The notes: generated from the letters alone by a model not told the origin. 64,000 bases of DNA from Desulfobulbaceae bacterium (GCA_024227155.1 JAAELB010000881.1:1-64000); one strand, 5' to 3'. Shown: positions 25,691 through 33,772, numbered from the stretch's first letter. Made by a program: numbers and translations.

Positions 25691-25972
25691 TGCATTTGCT
25701 GTGATAGCGATGATAGGAGTGGGGCTTTTACTACCATGTCTTTCTTCGTTGTTACGGATGGTTTTCGTTGCCTTATACCCGTCCATAACAGGCATCTGAC
25801 AATCCATGAAAATGAGATCGTAGTCGTTTTTACTTGTCTTGAGAGTGGCTTCCCTGCCATTTGAAGCAAAACTGAATCTACATCCAAACTTCACTAAAAG
25901 GGAAGAGATTACATCCTGATTGGTTACATTATCTTCCGCAACAAGGACGTGCGTGGCCATTGGTCTCTTCAA
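25667..25972 (-). pseudogene. Receiver-domain gene truncated by repeat copy G
   Basis: From 25972 the minus strand encodes a receiver domain: THVLVAEDNVTNQDVISSLL (acidic pocket), LIFMDCQMPVMDGYKATKTI with the phospho-acceptor Asp, and PIIAITANA. Directly after ITANA the reading frame enters the repeat (codons for LTPHKGV, then TAA), where intact receivers continue with about 30 more residues, including the conserved Lys. The start MKRPMATHVLVAEDN looks like the linker of a hybrid kinase, so the original gene was probably longer on both sides. No rest of it was found on the far side of the repeat. Confidence 0.8.
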
Positions 25973-26184
25973 TGATCATGTTATATGAAGGATATCTTAT
26001 ATAAAATCTCCACTTACAGTGGAGGTCCCTAAAAGGTTCTACCTATCCGAGGTGAGGTGAATTAAGTCAAATTTTCCGATCCAGAAAATAGTATCTGTTA
26101 TTGAGGAAGAATTCCCTGGCTGGAATATTCTCATGTAATCGCCACCTTTAAGGGGCTTTAATAGCGAGCGCAAATAGATTAATA

Positions 26185-27444
26185 ATGAGAAAATATAGTG
26201 GATTGATGATAGTTGGCACCTTCGTCTTTTACCTTCTGAGTGTTGTAGTACCTTCTGTAATGATTATTTCTACAACTCTGGCGTGGCTGGTGCCACTTGT
26301 TATGTGGCGCACCCTGGGAAGGAGGGCGGTGCAGCAGGCGCTACTCCTATTGTTAATCGGTTTTGTAACCATCCTGTTTTCAGCAAACCATGGCGTCTTT
26401 CCTGGTTGGAAACAAATATTTTCAGCAAATCTGCCACTGCTCGCCATGTTTGTTGCTGTTGCTTTTCTTCCCTTGACAAATCAGGGACTCGAAGATCCTG
26501 ATCTGCCGAAAGGTAACAGCGCAGTCGTGACGACGGCCCTGGGGGCCCATTTACTGGGAGCAGCGATTAATTTATCGGCAATGTTCTTTTTTGGAGATAG
26601 GTTGCAAAAAAATGGAACGTTAACCAGGGATCAGATGACTGTTCTTGCACGTTCGTTTTGCGCAGCTGCATGGTGGTCGCCATTTTTTATTGCCACCGGT
26701 GTCGCTCTCACCCACGCTCCTGATATGCATTGGAAAGAAACTCTTATCCCTGGTGCCATCATGAGTGTTGTTGCAATTGCTTATTCCATCGTTGAAGTGT
26801 GTTATCTGAGGAAAAGAGAATTTTCCGGTTACCCTCTACGGATAGAAAGCTTAACTGTTCCAATTATTATGGCGGCGGTTGTTATCTCAGTGCATCATTT
26901 TTGGCCTGGAGTAAATATACTCCTTCTTATTTGCCTGATCGCGCCTGTTGGAGCTTTCATTTTTATGAAGGGCAGGCCCAGGGGGGCAACAATCCATGAT
27001 TTTATAAATAATAGAATGGGATCAGTAAATAGTCAATTTGCACTGTTTCTTGCCGCGGGTGTTTTTTCTACAGGTATCAAATCGATTACCCAGGTATACC
27101 CTGTACTGTTCAGCCTTGAAGGTTCCGCGTTTACCCCATTATTGTTTACTATAAGTTTAGCTGGGATGATCGTTATCGGTTTTATGGGCGTCCATCCCAT
27201 TGTCAGTATTGCAATTGCCAGCCCGCTGCTTTTGCCCCTCAACCCAGATCATTCCCAATTGGGATTTCTTTTTCTGAGTAGTTGGGCTATCTCAACCGGC
27301 AGCAGTCCATTGTCAGGGGTGGGATTGGCTCTGGTCAGCAGGTATAGAGCATCCCCTCGGAGGATAATAGAAAGTAATTGGCATTATGCTCTAATTATGT
27401 GTGCTATTGCTGCTGTGTTGAACTTTATGTTTTTTGTTGATTGA
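26185..27444 (+). CDS. Polytopic membrane protein, putative transporter
   Basis: 419 residues with roughly 10-11 hydrophobic segments spread over the full length. Short motifs RSFCAAAWWSPFFIATGVAL (about 150-170) and GFMGVHPIVSIAIASPLLLPL (about 335-355) resemble the re-entrant loop regions of the ion-transporter (IT) superfamily, to which DctM and citrate/anion carriers belong. I cannot assign a family or substrate. The start has only a weak ribosome binding site (AATAGATTAATA); an ATG eight codons further in is an alternative. A 9-bp hairpin at 27483-27506 follows. No repeat or known partner lies in its 5' region (25973-26184). Confidence 0.6.
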   Translation: MRKYSGLMIVGTFVFYLLSVVVPSVMIISTTLAWLVPLVMWRTLGRRAVQQALLLLLIGFVTILFSANHGVFPGWKQIFSANLPLLAMFVAVAFLPLTNQGLEDPDLPKGNSAVVTTALGAHLLGAAINLSAMFFFGDRLQKNGTLTRDQMTVLARSFCAAAWWSPFFIATGVALTHAPDMHWKETLIPGAIMSVVAIAYSIVEVCYLRKREFSGYPLRIESLTVPIIMAAVVISVHHFWPGVNILLLICLIAPVGAFIFMKGRPRGATIHDFINNRMGSVNSQFALFLAAGVFSTGIKSITQVYPVLFSLEGSAFTPLLFTISLAGMIVIGFMGVHPIVSIAIASPLLLPLNPDHSQLGFLFLSSWAISTGSSPLSGVGLALVSRYRASPRRIIESNWHYALIMCAIAAVLNFMFFVD

Positions 27445-27482
27445 AATTTGTAGGAAATACTTTGGCCAAAACTATAAATTTT

Positions 27483-27506
27483 CCCTCATCCTTGATAGGA
27501 TGAGGG
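27483..27506 (+). terminator. Hairpin after the membrane protein gene
   Basis: CCCTCATCC and GGATGAGGG with a TTGATA loop, 38 bp after the stop codon; a CATGATTTAA tail gives only a poor U-tract. Confidence 0.6.
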
Positions 27507-27517
27507 CATGATTTAAT

Positions 27518-27643
27518 CAAACCCCGATAAACGGGAAAATAAGTCGGGATAAGTGCCTTGGTGGTAAAAGTAAGCTCACAATTTCATAAGAAGCTTCTGA
27601 GTTTCTCGTTTTCTATGAAAGAAGTTCAGGAATAATGCACTAA
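27518..27643 (-). repeat. Dispersed TTAGTGCC repeat, copy H (reverse)
   Basis: Read on the minus strand: TTAGTGCATTATTCCTGAAC from 27643, CATAGAAAACGAG loop, AAATTGTGAGCTTACTTTTA, AAGGCACTTATCCCGACTTA, then terminal hairpin CCCGTTTATCGGG. The hairpin type matches the copy at 32627. It ends 21 bp before the alpha/beta hydrolase start. Confidence 0.88.
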
Positions 27644-27664
27644 AATGGGGGAACAAAATACTTT

Positions 27665-28270
27665 ATGAAGAACACTATTATTTCACACGTACCAGACAAT
27701 CCCGACTGTACTAAGCACTATCTTTTTTATCTCCATGGTCTAATTATTGAGGAGGCGGGTATTCGGCCAAAGAGCGAAGAACATGGATACTATGAATATG
27801 AACTCATCCTTCAGGAGTTGGCGGCAGAAGGCTTTATTGTGGTCAGTGAAGCCCGTGAAAAAGGGACCCAGGTGCAACCCTATGCCGCAAACATCGTTTC
27901 ACAGATAAATACACTGCTGAAAAACGGAATTGCACCCGGCAACATTACTGTAGTGGGTGCCTCCAAAGGCGGGATCATTGGTGCTTATATCTCTAATTTA
28001 ATCCGGGAACAAGAGATACATTATCTTTTTCTGGCCGGCCTTTTTGAAAAGTGTCTGGTTGATGAAAACCTGAAGCTATACGGCAATGTGCTTTCGATTC
28101 ACGATCGGGCTGATAAATTGTCGATCGTTCCTTTATTGTATTTTCAACGCTCGGAAGGATTGGGACAGTTTGAGGAAATCGTTCTCTCTCTTGATATTGG
28201 ACATGGGTTGATTTACAGGCCATATAGGGAGTGGGTTGATCCGTTTTTGCAATGGATGAAGAGAAAATGA
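27665..28270 (+). CDS. Small alpha/beta hydrolase
   Basis: 201 residues. Hydrolase fold signs: an early YLFYLHGL strand with the oxyanion HG motif, the nucleophile elbow GASKG (VVGASKGGIIGAYISN, around residue 100), a later strand with IHDRADKL that can supply the acid, and DIGHGLIY near the C-terminus supplying the His. No signal peptide, so probably cytoplasmic. Substrate unknown. Repeat copy H lies just upstream with GGGG in between as a possible ribosome binding site. It is same-strand with the membrane protein gene but separated by a hairpin and the repeat. Confidence 0.75.
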   Translation: MKNTIISHVPDNPDCTKHYLFYLHGLIIEEAGIRPKSEEHGYYEYELILQELAAEGFIVVSEAREKGTQVQPYAANIVSQINTLLKNGIAPGNITVVGASKGGIIGAYISNLIREQEIHYLFLAGLFEKCLVDENLKLYGNVLSIHDRADKLSIVPLLYFQRSEGLGQFEEIVLSLDIGHGLIYRPYREWVDPFLQWMKRK

Positions 28271-28276
28271 AAAAAG

Positions 28277-28293
28277 TGGTTCATAATGAGACA
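28277..28293. promoter_or_regulatory. Degenerate activator site (TGGTTCATAATGAGACA)
   Basis: Right half CATAATGAGACA matches the consensus TGTC-N9-GACA found three more times downstream; the left half is altered. It starts six bases after the hydrolase stop codon. Confidence 0.5.
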
Positions 28294-28363
28294 TGACTTG
28301 TTTTGACACATCTACTGTTGTCCCACACATTGCTGAGAGGGAAATATCAGCAAATTCATTTTG

Positions 28364-28380
28364 TGTGTCATAATGCGACA
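28364..28380. promoter_or_regulatory. Activator site TGTGTCATAATGCGACA
   Basis: Match to the TGTC-N9-GACA-type dyad with a CATAATG centre, 87 bp after the first site and about 180 bp before a -24/-12 promoter at 28560, the usual distance for a sigma54 enhancer site. Confidence 0.6.
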
Positions 28381-28542
28381 CTTTTCTTTTCGTTTAAGCG
28401 CTGTCTAAAATCGTGTTAGTGGATATCTGCCACCAATGTTAATGTCCGTGAATACTACACTGTTGTGTTTGTAATATTCTGTGTTAACAGTAGGTTGTAA
28501 TGTTTTGATTGTCTCTTGAATTACTTGGTCTAAAAGGGATAG

Positions 28543-29115
28543 AAGCAGAAGTCCGAAGATGGCATATTGTTTGCGCAGGGAGCGGACGGCATTACCACCA
28601 GCTGCGGCTTTATGTCTTTATTCCAGCAGGAGCTGGCGGATCAATTACCGGTACCCGTCGCGTCTTCTTCACTGATGCAGGTCTCCATGGTGAATCGGAT
28701 GCTGGGTGGTGGAAAACGCACCGGGGTCATAACCGTAAAAAAAGAGTCTCTTTCCGATGATCATCTGCGTGCGGTTGGTGTCCCTCTGGATACTCCTATT
28801 ATGGGCACAGATCACGGAGTGGAGTTTACCCGGGCGGTACTAGGTGATGAAGAGCGACTTAATACTCGACTTGCCACTGAAGACCTGGTGAAAACAGCCC
28901 TGATGCTGAAGGAGAAACATCCAGATGTTGGTGCCATAGTTCTTGAGTGTACCAACATGGCACCTTATGCAGCTGCAATCAGGCAGGTTACAGGATTGCC
29001 AGTATATTCTATCTACAGCTTCATTCAGTGGTTCCAGGCTGGACTCCTTCCCAGACCGTTTGATCGACAGGTTATGGATCCGGGAACTTTTCCAACGGGG
29101 GATGTTCTCTCCTAA
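28543..29115 (+). pseudogene. Aspartate/glutamate racemase-family gene lacking its 5' third
   Basis: From about 28567 the frame encodes AQGADGITTSCGFMSLFQQE, GKRTGVITVKKESLS, GTDHGVEFTRAVLGDE and GAIVLECTNMAPYAAAI, with both catalytic cysteines of the racemase fold (TTSCGF and LECTNM), and a natural C-terminus. Relatives as I know them have 60-80 residues before this point; here a TAG lies in frame at 28540 and no start with a ribosome binding site exists (only a TTG at 28567). None of the other frames between 28384 and 28566 shows the missing N-terminus. The remnant probably once interconverted or cleaved an amino acid derivative for the adjacent oxidative pathway. Confidence 0.75.
28560..28575 (+). 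promoter_or_regulatory. Sigma54-type promoter fused to the racemase remnant
   Basis: TGGCATATTGTTTGCG carries GG at 28561-28562 and GC at 28573-28574 with exactly ten bases between, as in -24/-12 promoters. It overlaps the point where homology to the racemase family begins. Confidence 0.55.
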
Positions 29116-29142
29116 TAATCGCTCCCCTTCTTTGAGCAATTT

Positions 29143-29295
29143 GTAACCGTTCACCAGCACCCCATTTTCGTCCGATCAGGCCTCCTGGTATAGCCAACTA
29201 TAGCCAGGAGACCAGCTTGAACGAACCTGGAGCACTGGACGAACGGTTACGGACTCTGGTTATGCAGTCTTTTGAAGGGGGCGGTGAACGGTTAC
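29143..29295. repeat. Nested inverted repeats downstream of the racemase remnant
   Basis: GTAACCGTTCACC (29143-29155) pairs perfectly with GGTGAACGGTTAC (29283-29295). Between them CTCCTGGTATAG and CTATAGCCAGGAG (29181-29210 region) form a second hairpin, and GAACGGTTAC recurs at 29231-29240. It is non-coding and could fold as a two-level RNA structure or be the ends of a decayed small element. Confidence 0.6.
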
Positions 29296-29333
29296 AGCAA
29301 TTTCTTGTAACTTTTTTACGTTTTAAACAGATA

Positions 29334-29374
29334 GGGCCATTATCCATTAAGCTATGGATAATGGCCCTTTTTAA
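29334..29374. terminator. Strong bidirectional terminator
   Basis: GGGCCATTATCCAT and ATGGATAATGGCCC form a 14-bp perfect stem with a TAAGCT loop, followed by TTTTT. It insulates the racemase remnant from the sigma54 operon at 29772. Confidence 0.9.
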
Positions 29375-29439
29375 TTTTCGAGCAATCCCAGAGGGTGTGG
29401 GGGATGTCATGTTTGAGAAGGAATTCTCAAACTGAGTCA

Positions 29440-29456
29440 TGTCGCACAATGAGACA
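29440..29456. promoter_or_regulatory. Activator site TGTCGCACAATGAGACA
   Basis: Perfect TGTC-N9-GACA dyad about 225 bp before the -24 element at 29681; same motif as at 29508 and 28364. Confidence 0.7.
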
Positions 29457-29507
29457 GTGGCGTTTTTCACCACCGTTACACGGTGAGAAAGATTGATTGA
29501 GTATAAC

Positions 29508-29524
29508 TGTCTCATAATGACACA
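29508..29524. promoter_or_regulatory. Activator site TGTCTCATAATGACACA
   Basis: Close match to the TGTC-N9-GACA dyad, 68 bp after the site at 29440 and about 155 bp before the -24 element. Confidence 0.7.
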
Positions 29525-29679
29525 GGCTGCTGGTCTTTCACCGTACCGGCGATTAATACCCATGATCACAACCAGGTTATAGGAGGAAAACAATAAAGAC
29601 TATTTTTTTCATGTAGTTAGATTGATTCGTGAGATGCGAATTTAAAAGTATTCTCAAAATGCCATAGTCAATAGCCAAT

Positions 29680-29696
29680 TGGCACGAAAATGGCAA
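29680..29696 (+). promoter_or_regulatory. Sigma54 promoter of the flavin dehydrogenase operon
   Basis: TTGGCACGAAAATGGCAA: GG at 29681-29682 and GC at 29693-29694, ten bases apart; the TGGCACG half equals the consensus. It is 75 bp before the GTG start at 29772. Confidence 0.8.
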
Positions 29697-29771
29697 CTTG
29701 CAATCAACAATAGGAAATTAATTGAACCCTGCTTCAAGTAAGCGGAGTTCTAGACAAACGGAGACCAGCGC

Positions 29772-30893
29772 GTGAAAAAAGTTGACATAATCGTTATTGG
29801 CGGAGGCCTTTCAGGTGCCTCCATAGCTCTGGGCCTAGTCCGTGAAGGAGCAGGGAAGGTTGTTATGTTTGATGAACAACTTCCAACCCAGAGACTCTCA
29901 CGGGGAAACTTTGGCCTTACCTGGTTCATGCCCAAAGGTGCTAACAGTCCGGTTTATGCAAGATGGAGCCGGATGGCAACAATGTTGTGGCCTGAGTTTG
30001 CGGCAAAACTTGAAGAGGAGAGCGGCTACGACATAGAGCTTGAGTGGAATGGTGGGGCCATGCATGCCATTGGTGATGAACAGTTTCAAGCGTATGCTGA
30101 TTCTATTGACACCTTGACTAAAACCTGCAGTGAGGAAGGTCTAGACTACCCTGTCAGGATGCTGGATCGTGAAGAATTTGCCTCGATGATTCCCGGGATG
30201 AAGTTGGGGGATGATGTTACGGGTGCCATGTATTCAGCAGAACAGGGGCATGTGAACCCTCTACCCCTGCTCGGAGCACTTCGCTGCGCTTTTCAGAAGA
30301 AAGGTGGAGAATATTTTGGCGGGCTTAGCGTATCGAAGATTGTGCCAAACGATGATGGTACTGTGACCGTGCTCACCTCTCAAGGTGACTATCAATGTGA
30401 TAAGCTTGTGGTGGCGGCAGGACATGGGTCAACACGTTTGCTTGCGGATCTTGGAGAAAAGCTTCATATCTATCCCCAGCGCGGTCAACTGATTGTGACC
30501 GAGCGGGTCAAAAAAGTTCTACACTTCCCAATTCTTGCGGTACGTCAGACAATGGATGGAACCTTTATGATAGGTCTTTCTACAGAAGATAGCGCCTATG
30601 ATCCCAAGGTAACTGTTGAGGCGATGAAGAGCCAGGCCAGTGGAGCGATAAAGCTTTTTCCTGAACTGGCCAACCTCAATTGGGTCCGCGGCTGGGGGGC
30701 AATCCGGGTAATGACTAAAGATGGCTCTCCTATTTATGAGAGACTGCCTGGGCATAAAAATATCTATGTGATTGCAGGTCATTCTGCTGTCACTCTCGCC
30801 CCTGTTAAGGAGAAGCATATAGCCAGCTGGATACTGGAAAAGGATGAAGCTCCCCAAATTTCACATTTTAGTAACGGAAGGTTCAATGTTTAA
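29772..30893 (+). CDS. FAD-dependent amine/amino-acid dehydrogenase, catalytic subunit (DAO family; HcnC/OoxB-like)
   Basis: 373 residues from a GTG at 29772 (CGGAGACC upstream). The start KKVDIIVIGGGLSGASIALG is the dinucleotide-binding GxGxxG, then VVMFDEQ ends the second strand with an acidic residue for FAD ribose. Later parts (LVVAAGHGSTRLLADLG, IYPQRGQLIVTE, YVIAGHSAVTLAPV) follow the glycine/D-amino-acid oxidase family. With the small 2Fe-2S and the FAD/NAD genes overlapping downstream it forms the three-subunit type known from hydrogen cyanide synthase, octopine/nopaline oxidase and D-hydroxyproline dehydrogenase. The electrons would go to a membrane carrier, not to oxygen. Substrate: an imino acid, D-amino acid or opine. 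Confidence 0.85.
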   Translation: MKKVDIIVIGGGLSGASIALGLVREGAGKVVMFDEQLPTQRLSRGNFGLTWFMPKGANSPVYARWSRMATMLWPEFAAKLEEESGYDIELEWNGGAMHAIGDEQFQAYADSIDTLTKTCSEEGLDYPVRMLDREEFASMIPGMKLGDDVTGAMYSAEQGHVNPLPLLGALRCAFQKKGGEYFGGLSVSKIVPNDDGTVTVLTSQGDYQCDKLVVAAGHGSTRLLADLGEKLHIYPQRGQLIVTERVKKVLHFPILAVRQTMDGTFMIGLSTEDSAYDPKVTVEAMKSQASGAIKLFPELANLNWVRGWGAIRVMTKDGSPIYERLPGHKNIYVIAGHSAVTLAPVKEKHIASWILEKDEAPQISHFSNGRFNV

Positions 30894-31194
30894 ATATGAT
30901 TCAACAACAACCGAAACGGTTGAAATAGTGCTGGACGGTGCCAAGGTAGAGGTTCCAGGTGACATGAATGTCGCCGCCGCTCTCCTTGCAATCGGTAAGA
31001 TCACATCCCGAATATCACCCACCTCAAAAAAGCCATGCTCTCCCCACTGCCTTATGGGGGTCTGCTTTGAGTGTTTAATGGAAATTGACGGAGTGCGCCG
31101 TCAGGCCTGTATGACTACGGTTAAAGGTGGGATGGTCATAAATCGTTATCTTGAAAAAGCTGAAGTTGAAGGGGCAGAAGGAGGGCAGTCATGA
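30886..31194 (+). CDS. 2Fe-2S subunit of the amino-acid dehydrogenase (HcnA/SoxA-like)
   Basis: 102 residues from the ATG at 30886, preceded by AACGGAAGG; a longer frame from 30844 would only re-read the end of the flavoprotein gene. Cysteines in CSPHCLMGVCFECLMEIDG and RQAC form the plant-type 2Fe-2S binding pattern typical of the small subunit. It overlaps the catalytic-subunit gene by 8 bp and the next gene by 4 bp (ATGA), so the three are translationally coupled. It carries electrons between the two flavin subunits. Confidence 0.85.
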   Translation: MFKYDSTTTETVEIVLDGAKVEVPGDMNVAAALLAIGKITSRISPTSKKPCSPHCLMGVCFECLMEIDGVRRQACMTTVKGGMVINRYLEKAEVEGAEGGQS

Positions 31195-32630
31195 GCAGTC
31201 ATTACGATACGATTGTAATCGGAGCAGGGCCGGCTGGCCTTACCGCAAGTTCTTGTCTGGCTGAAATGGGTTTAAAGGTGTTGACCCTCGATGAACAGAA
31301 CCGAATTGGTGGCCAGATATATAGAAATGTTGAAAAGGCATCGGTGGACAACCTGGTGAAAATGGGGCCGGAATACCGTCGTGGACTTGAGTTAGGGGAG
31401 CGTTTTCGTAAAAGCGGTGCAGAATATTCTGGTAATTCGTCCGTATGGAATGTGGAACCTGAAGGTCGGGTCTGTTTCTCAAAAGATGGTGTCTCTGAAA
31501 GAATAACCGCCAACTACATTGTGGTCGCTACGGGTGCCATGGAGAGACCGATGCCGTTTCCCGGCTGGACGCTTCCTGGAGTGATGGGCGCCGGTGCTGT
31601 GAATGGGTTGGCCAAAGATGCTAATCTTTGCCCTTCCGGTACAGTAGTCCTCGCCGGTAGTGGTCCACTTTTACTTCTTGAGGCGGCTCTTTTAATAGAG
31701 AAAAAGGTTAAAATAGCGGCCATTCTTGAAACAACTCCCAAGTTGCCATCTCCTGCAATCTTGCCCCATCTGCCAATGGCACTCTTTGGAACCGCTTTTC
31801 TCATGAAGGGAGTGAAAATGCTCCTGGATATCAAAAAGTCAGGTGTACCCCACTACAAAGGGGTGACAAACCTGAAGGCGCTGGGAGAAACTGCGCTTAC
31901 AGGGGTTGAGGCTGAGTGTGGCAGTAAAAAACTCAACTTTTCAGCTGAGATGCTCTTAGTCCATTTTGGCGTGATCCCTGATAGCCATATCTATCGGCTG
32001 TTCGGTTGTCACATGGAGTGGCAAAAAGAGCAACGCTACTGGTACCCGTCAACCGATGAGTGGGGGCGCACAAATTTTGAGAAAATCTTTGCCGCCGGTG
32101 ATGGTACAGGGGTATCCGGGGCCCTGGCAGCAGAATTTAAGGGCGAACTCGCGGCGCTTGAAGTGGCCAGTTGTCTAGGGCTTATACCTGGATATGAGCG
32201 TGATCGCCTCGCGGAACCTGTGAGGGAGGCGATAAAAAAAGATGGCTATCCCCGTCCATTAATTGATGCCTTTTTTGCTCCCGATCCTAAACGGTTTTCC
32301 TTTGATGATGAGACGGTTCTCTGTCGTTGTGAGAACGTCACCGTCGGCGATGTCCGAAACACAGTTAAGCAGGGTGTAACTGATGTAAATGAAGTGAAGA
32401 TTATTACACGATCAGGTATGGGACCGTGCCAGGGGCGAATGTGTGGGCCTGCTCTGGGTGAAATAGTTGCGGCTGAGCTGGATAGCACTATTCAAAAAGC
32501 TGGGCTGCTGAGTGTACGTCCACCCCTTAAGCAGATACCTCTTAGTGAGGTGGCATCAATGGATATTGTTTCGGACGGAGTTGATCCGGCAAACCTTTTT
32601 AAAAATCAAAGTAAAAAAGTAGGCCATTAG
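31191..32630 (+). CDS. FAD/NAD-binding subunit of the amino-acid dehydrogenase with C-terminal BFD-like 2Fe-2S (HcnB/OoxA-like)
   Basis: 479 residues. An FAD-binding GAGPAGLTASSCLAEMGLKV at the N-terminus, VVATGAMERPMPFPGWTLPG, a second nucleotide fold (VVLAGSGPLLLLEAALL), an AAGDGTGVSGALAAEFKGEL motif, and a BFD-like iron-sulfur domain with the cysteines CRCENVTVGD and GPCQGRMCGP. It completes the three-subunit flavoprotein. Overlaps the 2Fe-2S gene by 4 bp. Its stop codon TAG (32628-32630) is also the first TAG of repeat copy I, as with tctA and copy E. Confidence 0.88.
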   Translation: MSSHYDTIVIGAGPAGLTASSCLAEMGLKVLTLDEQNRIGGQIYRNVEKASVDNLVKMGPEYRRGLELGERFRKSGAEYSGNSSVWNVEPEGRVCFSKDGVSERITANYIVVATGAMERPMPFPGWTLPGVMGAGAVNGLAKDANLCPSGTVVLAGSGPLLLLEAALLIEKKVKIAAILETTPKLPSPAILPHLPMALFGTAFLMKGVKMLLDIKKSGVPHYKGVTNLKALGETALTGVEAECGSKKLNFSAEMLLVHFGVIPDSHIYRLFGCHMEWQKEQRYWYPSTDEWGRTNFEKIFAAGDGTGVSGALAAEFKGELAALEVASCLGLIPGYERDRLAEPVREAIKKDGYPRPLIDAFFAPDPKRFSFDDETVLCRCENVTVGDVRNTVKQGVTDVNEVKIITRSGMGPCQGRMCGPALGEIVAAELDSTIQKAGLLSVRPPLKQIPLSEVASMDIVSDGVDPANLFKNQSKKVGH

Positions 32631-32793
32631 TGGCTTACTCCAGAAAAACCGCAATAAAAAACAGGTAAGCGTAGACTCCGAGGAATCTGGAGACCTTAAT
32701 TGAAATTAAGGACTTAAAGTAATCTGCAGATAGCGAGAGCAGCGAGACCTTCGAGGCACTTATCCCGACTTAATTCCCGTTTATCGGGGCTAG
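32627..32793 (+). repeat. Dispersed TTAGTGCC repeat, copy I (long form, two extra modules)
   Basis: Starts TTAGTGGCTTACTCCAGAAA at 32627 over the stop codon of the gene before it. Contains CAATAAAAAACAGG, the AAGCGTAGACTCCGAG module, TCTGGAG, GAAATTAAGGACTTAAAG, the CAGATAGCGAGAGCAGCGAG module, GAGGCACTTATCCCGACTTA, and hairpin CCCGTTTATCGGG with GCTAG ending at 32793. The ribosome binding site GGAGAAAG of ridA starts right after it. Confidence 0.92.
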
Positions 32794-32802
32794 GAGAAAG
32801 AA

Positions 32803-33162
32803 ATGAGCAACATTACACGTATGGAAACATCAGCACGGATGAGCAAAATTGTCATCCACAATGGTACTGTCTATCTCTGTGGGCAGGTGAGTGACAGCGC
32901 TGATGGACCCATTTCCATGGGCCGTCAAACAGAAAATATGCTCGCCAAAGTAGACTCTTTGCTTGAGCAGGCGGGTAGTGGCCGAGAGTCTATCCTCTCC
33001 GCGACAATCTACGTTCGCGATATGAAGGATTTTGCAGAGATGAACACGGTGTGGGACAGTTGGATTCCAGAGGGACATGCACCCGCCAGGGCCTGCGTTG
33101 AGGCAAGAATGGCGCGGCCTGATCTGCTGGTTGAGATCTCAGTTATCGCGGCGTTAAAGTAG
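32803..33162 (+). CDS. RidA-family (YjgF/YER057c) protein
   Basis: 119 residues. RidA family signs: [55 protein letters not shown] and the C-terminal [19 protein letters not shown], with the conserved Arg that binds the carboxylate of enamine/imine substrates. It deaminates reactive imines formed by amino-acid dehydrogenases, matching its place after the three-subunit flavoprotein. GGAGAAAGAA precedes the ATG, directly after repeat copy I. Standard length for the short RidA subgroup. Confidence 0.9.
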   Translation: MSNITRMETSARMSKIVIHNGTVYLCGQVSDSADGPISMGRQTENMLAKVDSLLEQAGSGRESILSATIYVRDMKDFAEMNTVWDSWIPEGHAPARACVEARMARPDLLVEISVIAALK

Positions 33163-33289
33163 TAGAAGGGTATTGGAGGTGGTTTTGCTCTGAAGCTACC
33201 GACATAATAAGCAAAAACTAACGATTATCAGATTGAGCACCACAGTCTCATTTCTCGAAGGAAACCATAAAGGTTAAGAGGAGAAAGGT

Positions 33290-33772
33290 ATGGAGAGATT
33301 CTTTAAATATGTACTGCCGCTATTGATCAGTGTTGTTGCGGCAATGGAGTTTTATCAGGTTTTGATGCGATATGTGTTTGAGATTCCTATCATGGGCCTT
33401 GATGAAATGCTTGTTTACCCAACTCTATGGCTGTATCTCCTGGGAAGTGTAAACGCTGCGCGGGAAGATACGCAAATTAAGGCAAATGTTCTGGATGTTT
33501 TCTTAAAGACAGATAAGGCCCGCCTGGTGGTTCGTGTTATAGCGGATGTGATGTCGGTCATCGTCTCATGTTGGCTCACCTACTGGGCTTGGGATTATTT
33601 CGTATACGCTAAACGGGTATGGAAAGAAAGCCCTACCCTCTATATTCCGACCTTCTGGGCTGAGTGTTCTATCTTTGTGGGAATGGCCATGATGACGGCG
33701 TATAGCGGCTGGTATATGTATAAAAATATAAAGAAGTTAGCCGCCTCACCTTCAGCCGCAAAGGAGTTCTAA
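33290..33772 (+). CDS. dctQ: TRAP transporter small permease (DctQ)
   Basis: 160 residues with four hydrophobic helices. Motifs MRYVFEIPIMGLDEMLVYPTLW (R-x-V-F and the E near helix 2) and NAAREDTQIKANVLDVFLK are characteristic. GAGGAGAAAGGT precedes the ATG. It forms the membrane pair with DctM, encoded one base later, in the sigma54-controlled catabolic operon. Region 33163-33289 between ridA and this gene shows no other feature. Confidence 0.9.
   Translation: MERFFKYVLPLLISVVAAMEFYQVLMRYVFEIPIMGLDEMLVYPTLWLYLLGSVNAAREDTQIKANVLDVFLKTDKARLVVRVIADVMSVIVSCWLTYWAWDYFVYAKRVWKESPTLYIPTFWAECSIFVGMAMMTAYSGWYMYKNIKKLAASPSAAKEF

Noticed and set aside
7191-26066. Shared TCCGAGGTGAATTA-like words at about 7199 and 26046
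   Set aside because: Only about 14 bases with an insertion in one copy and no surrounding similarity; too short to call a repeat.
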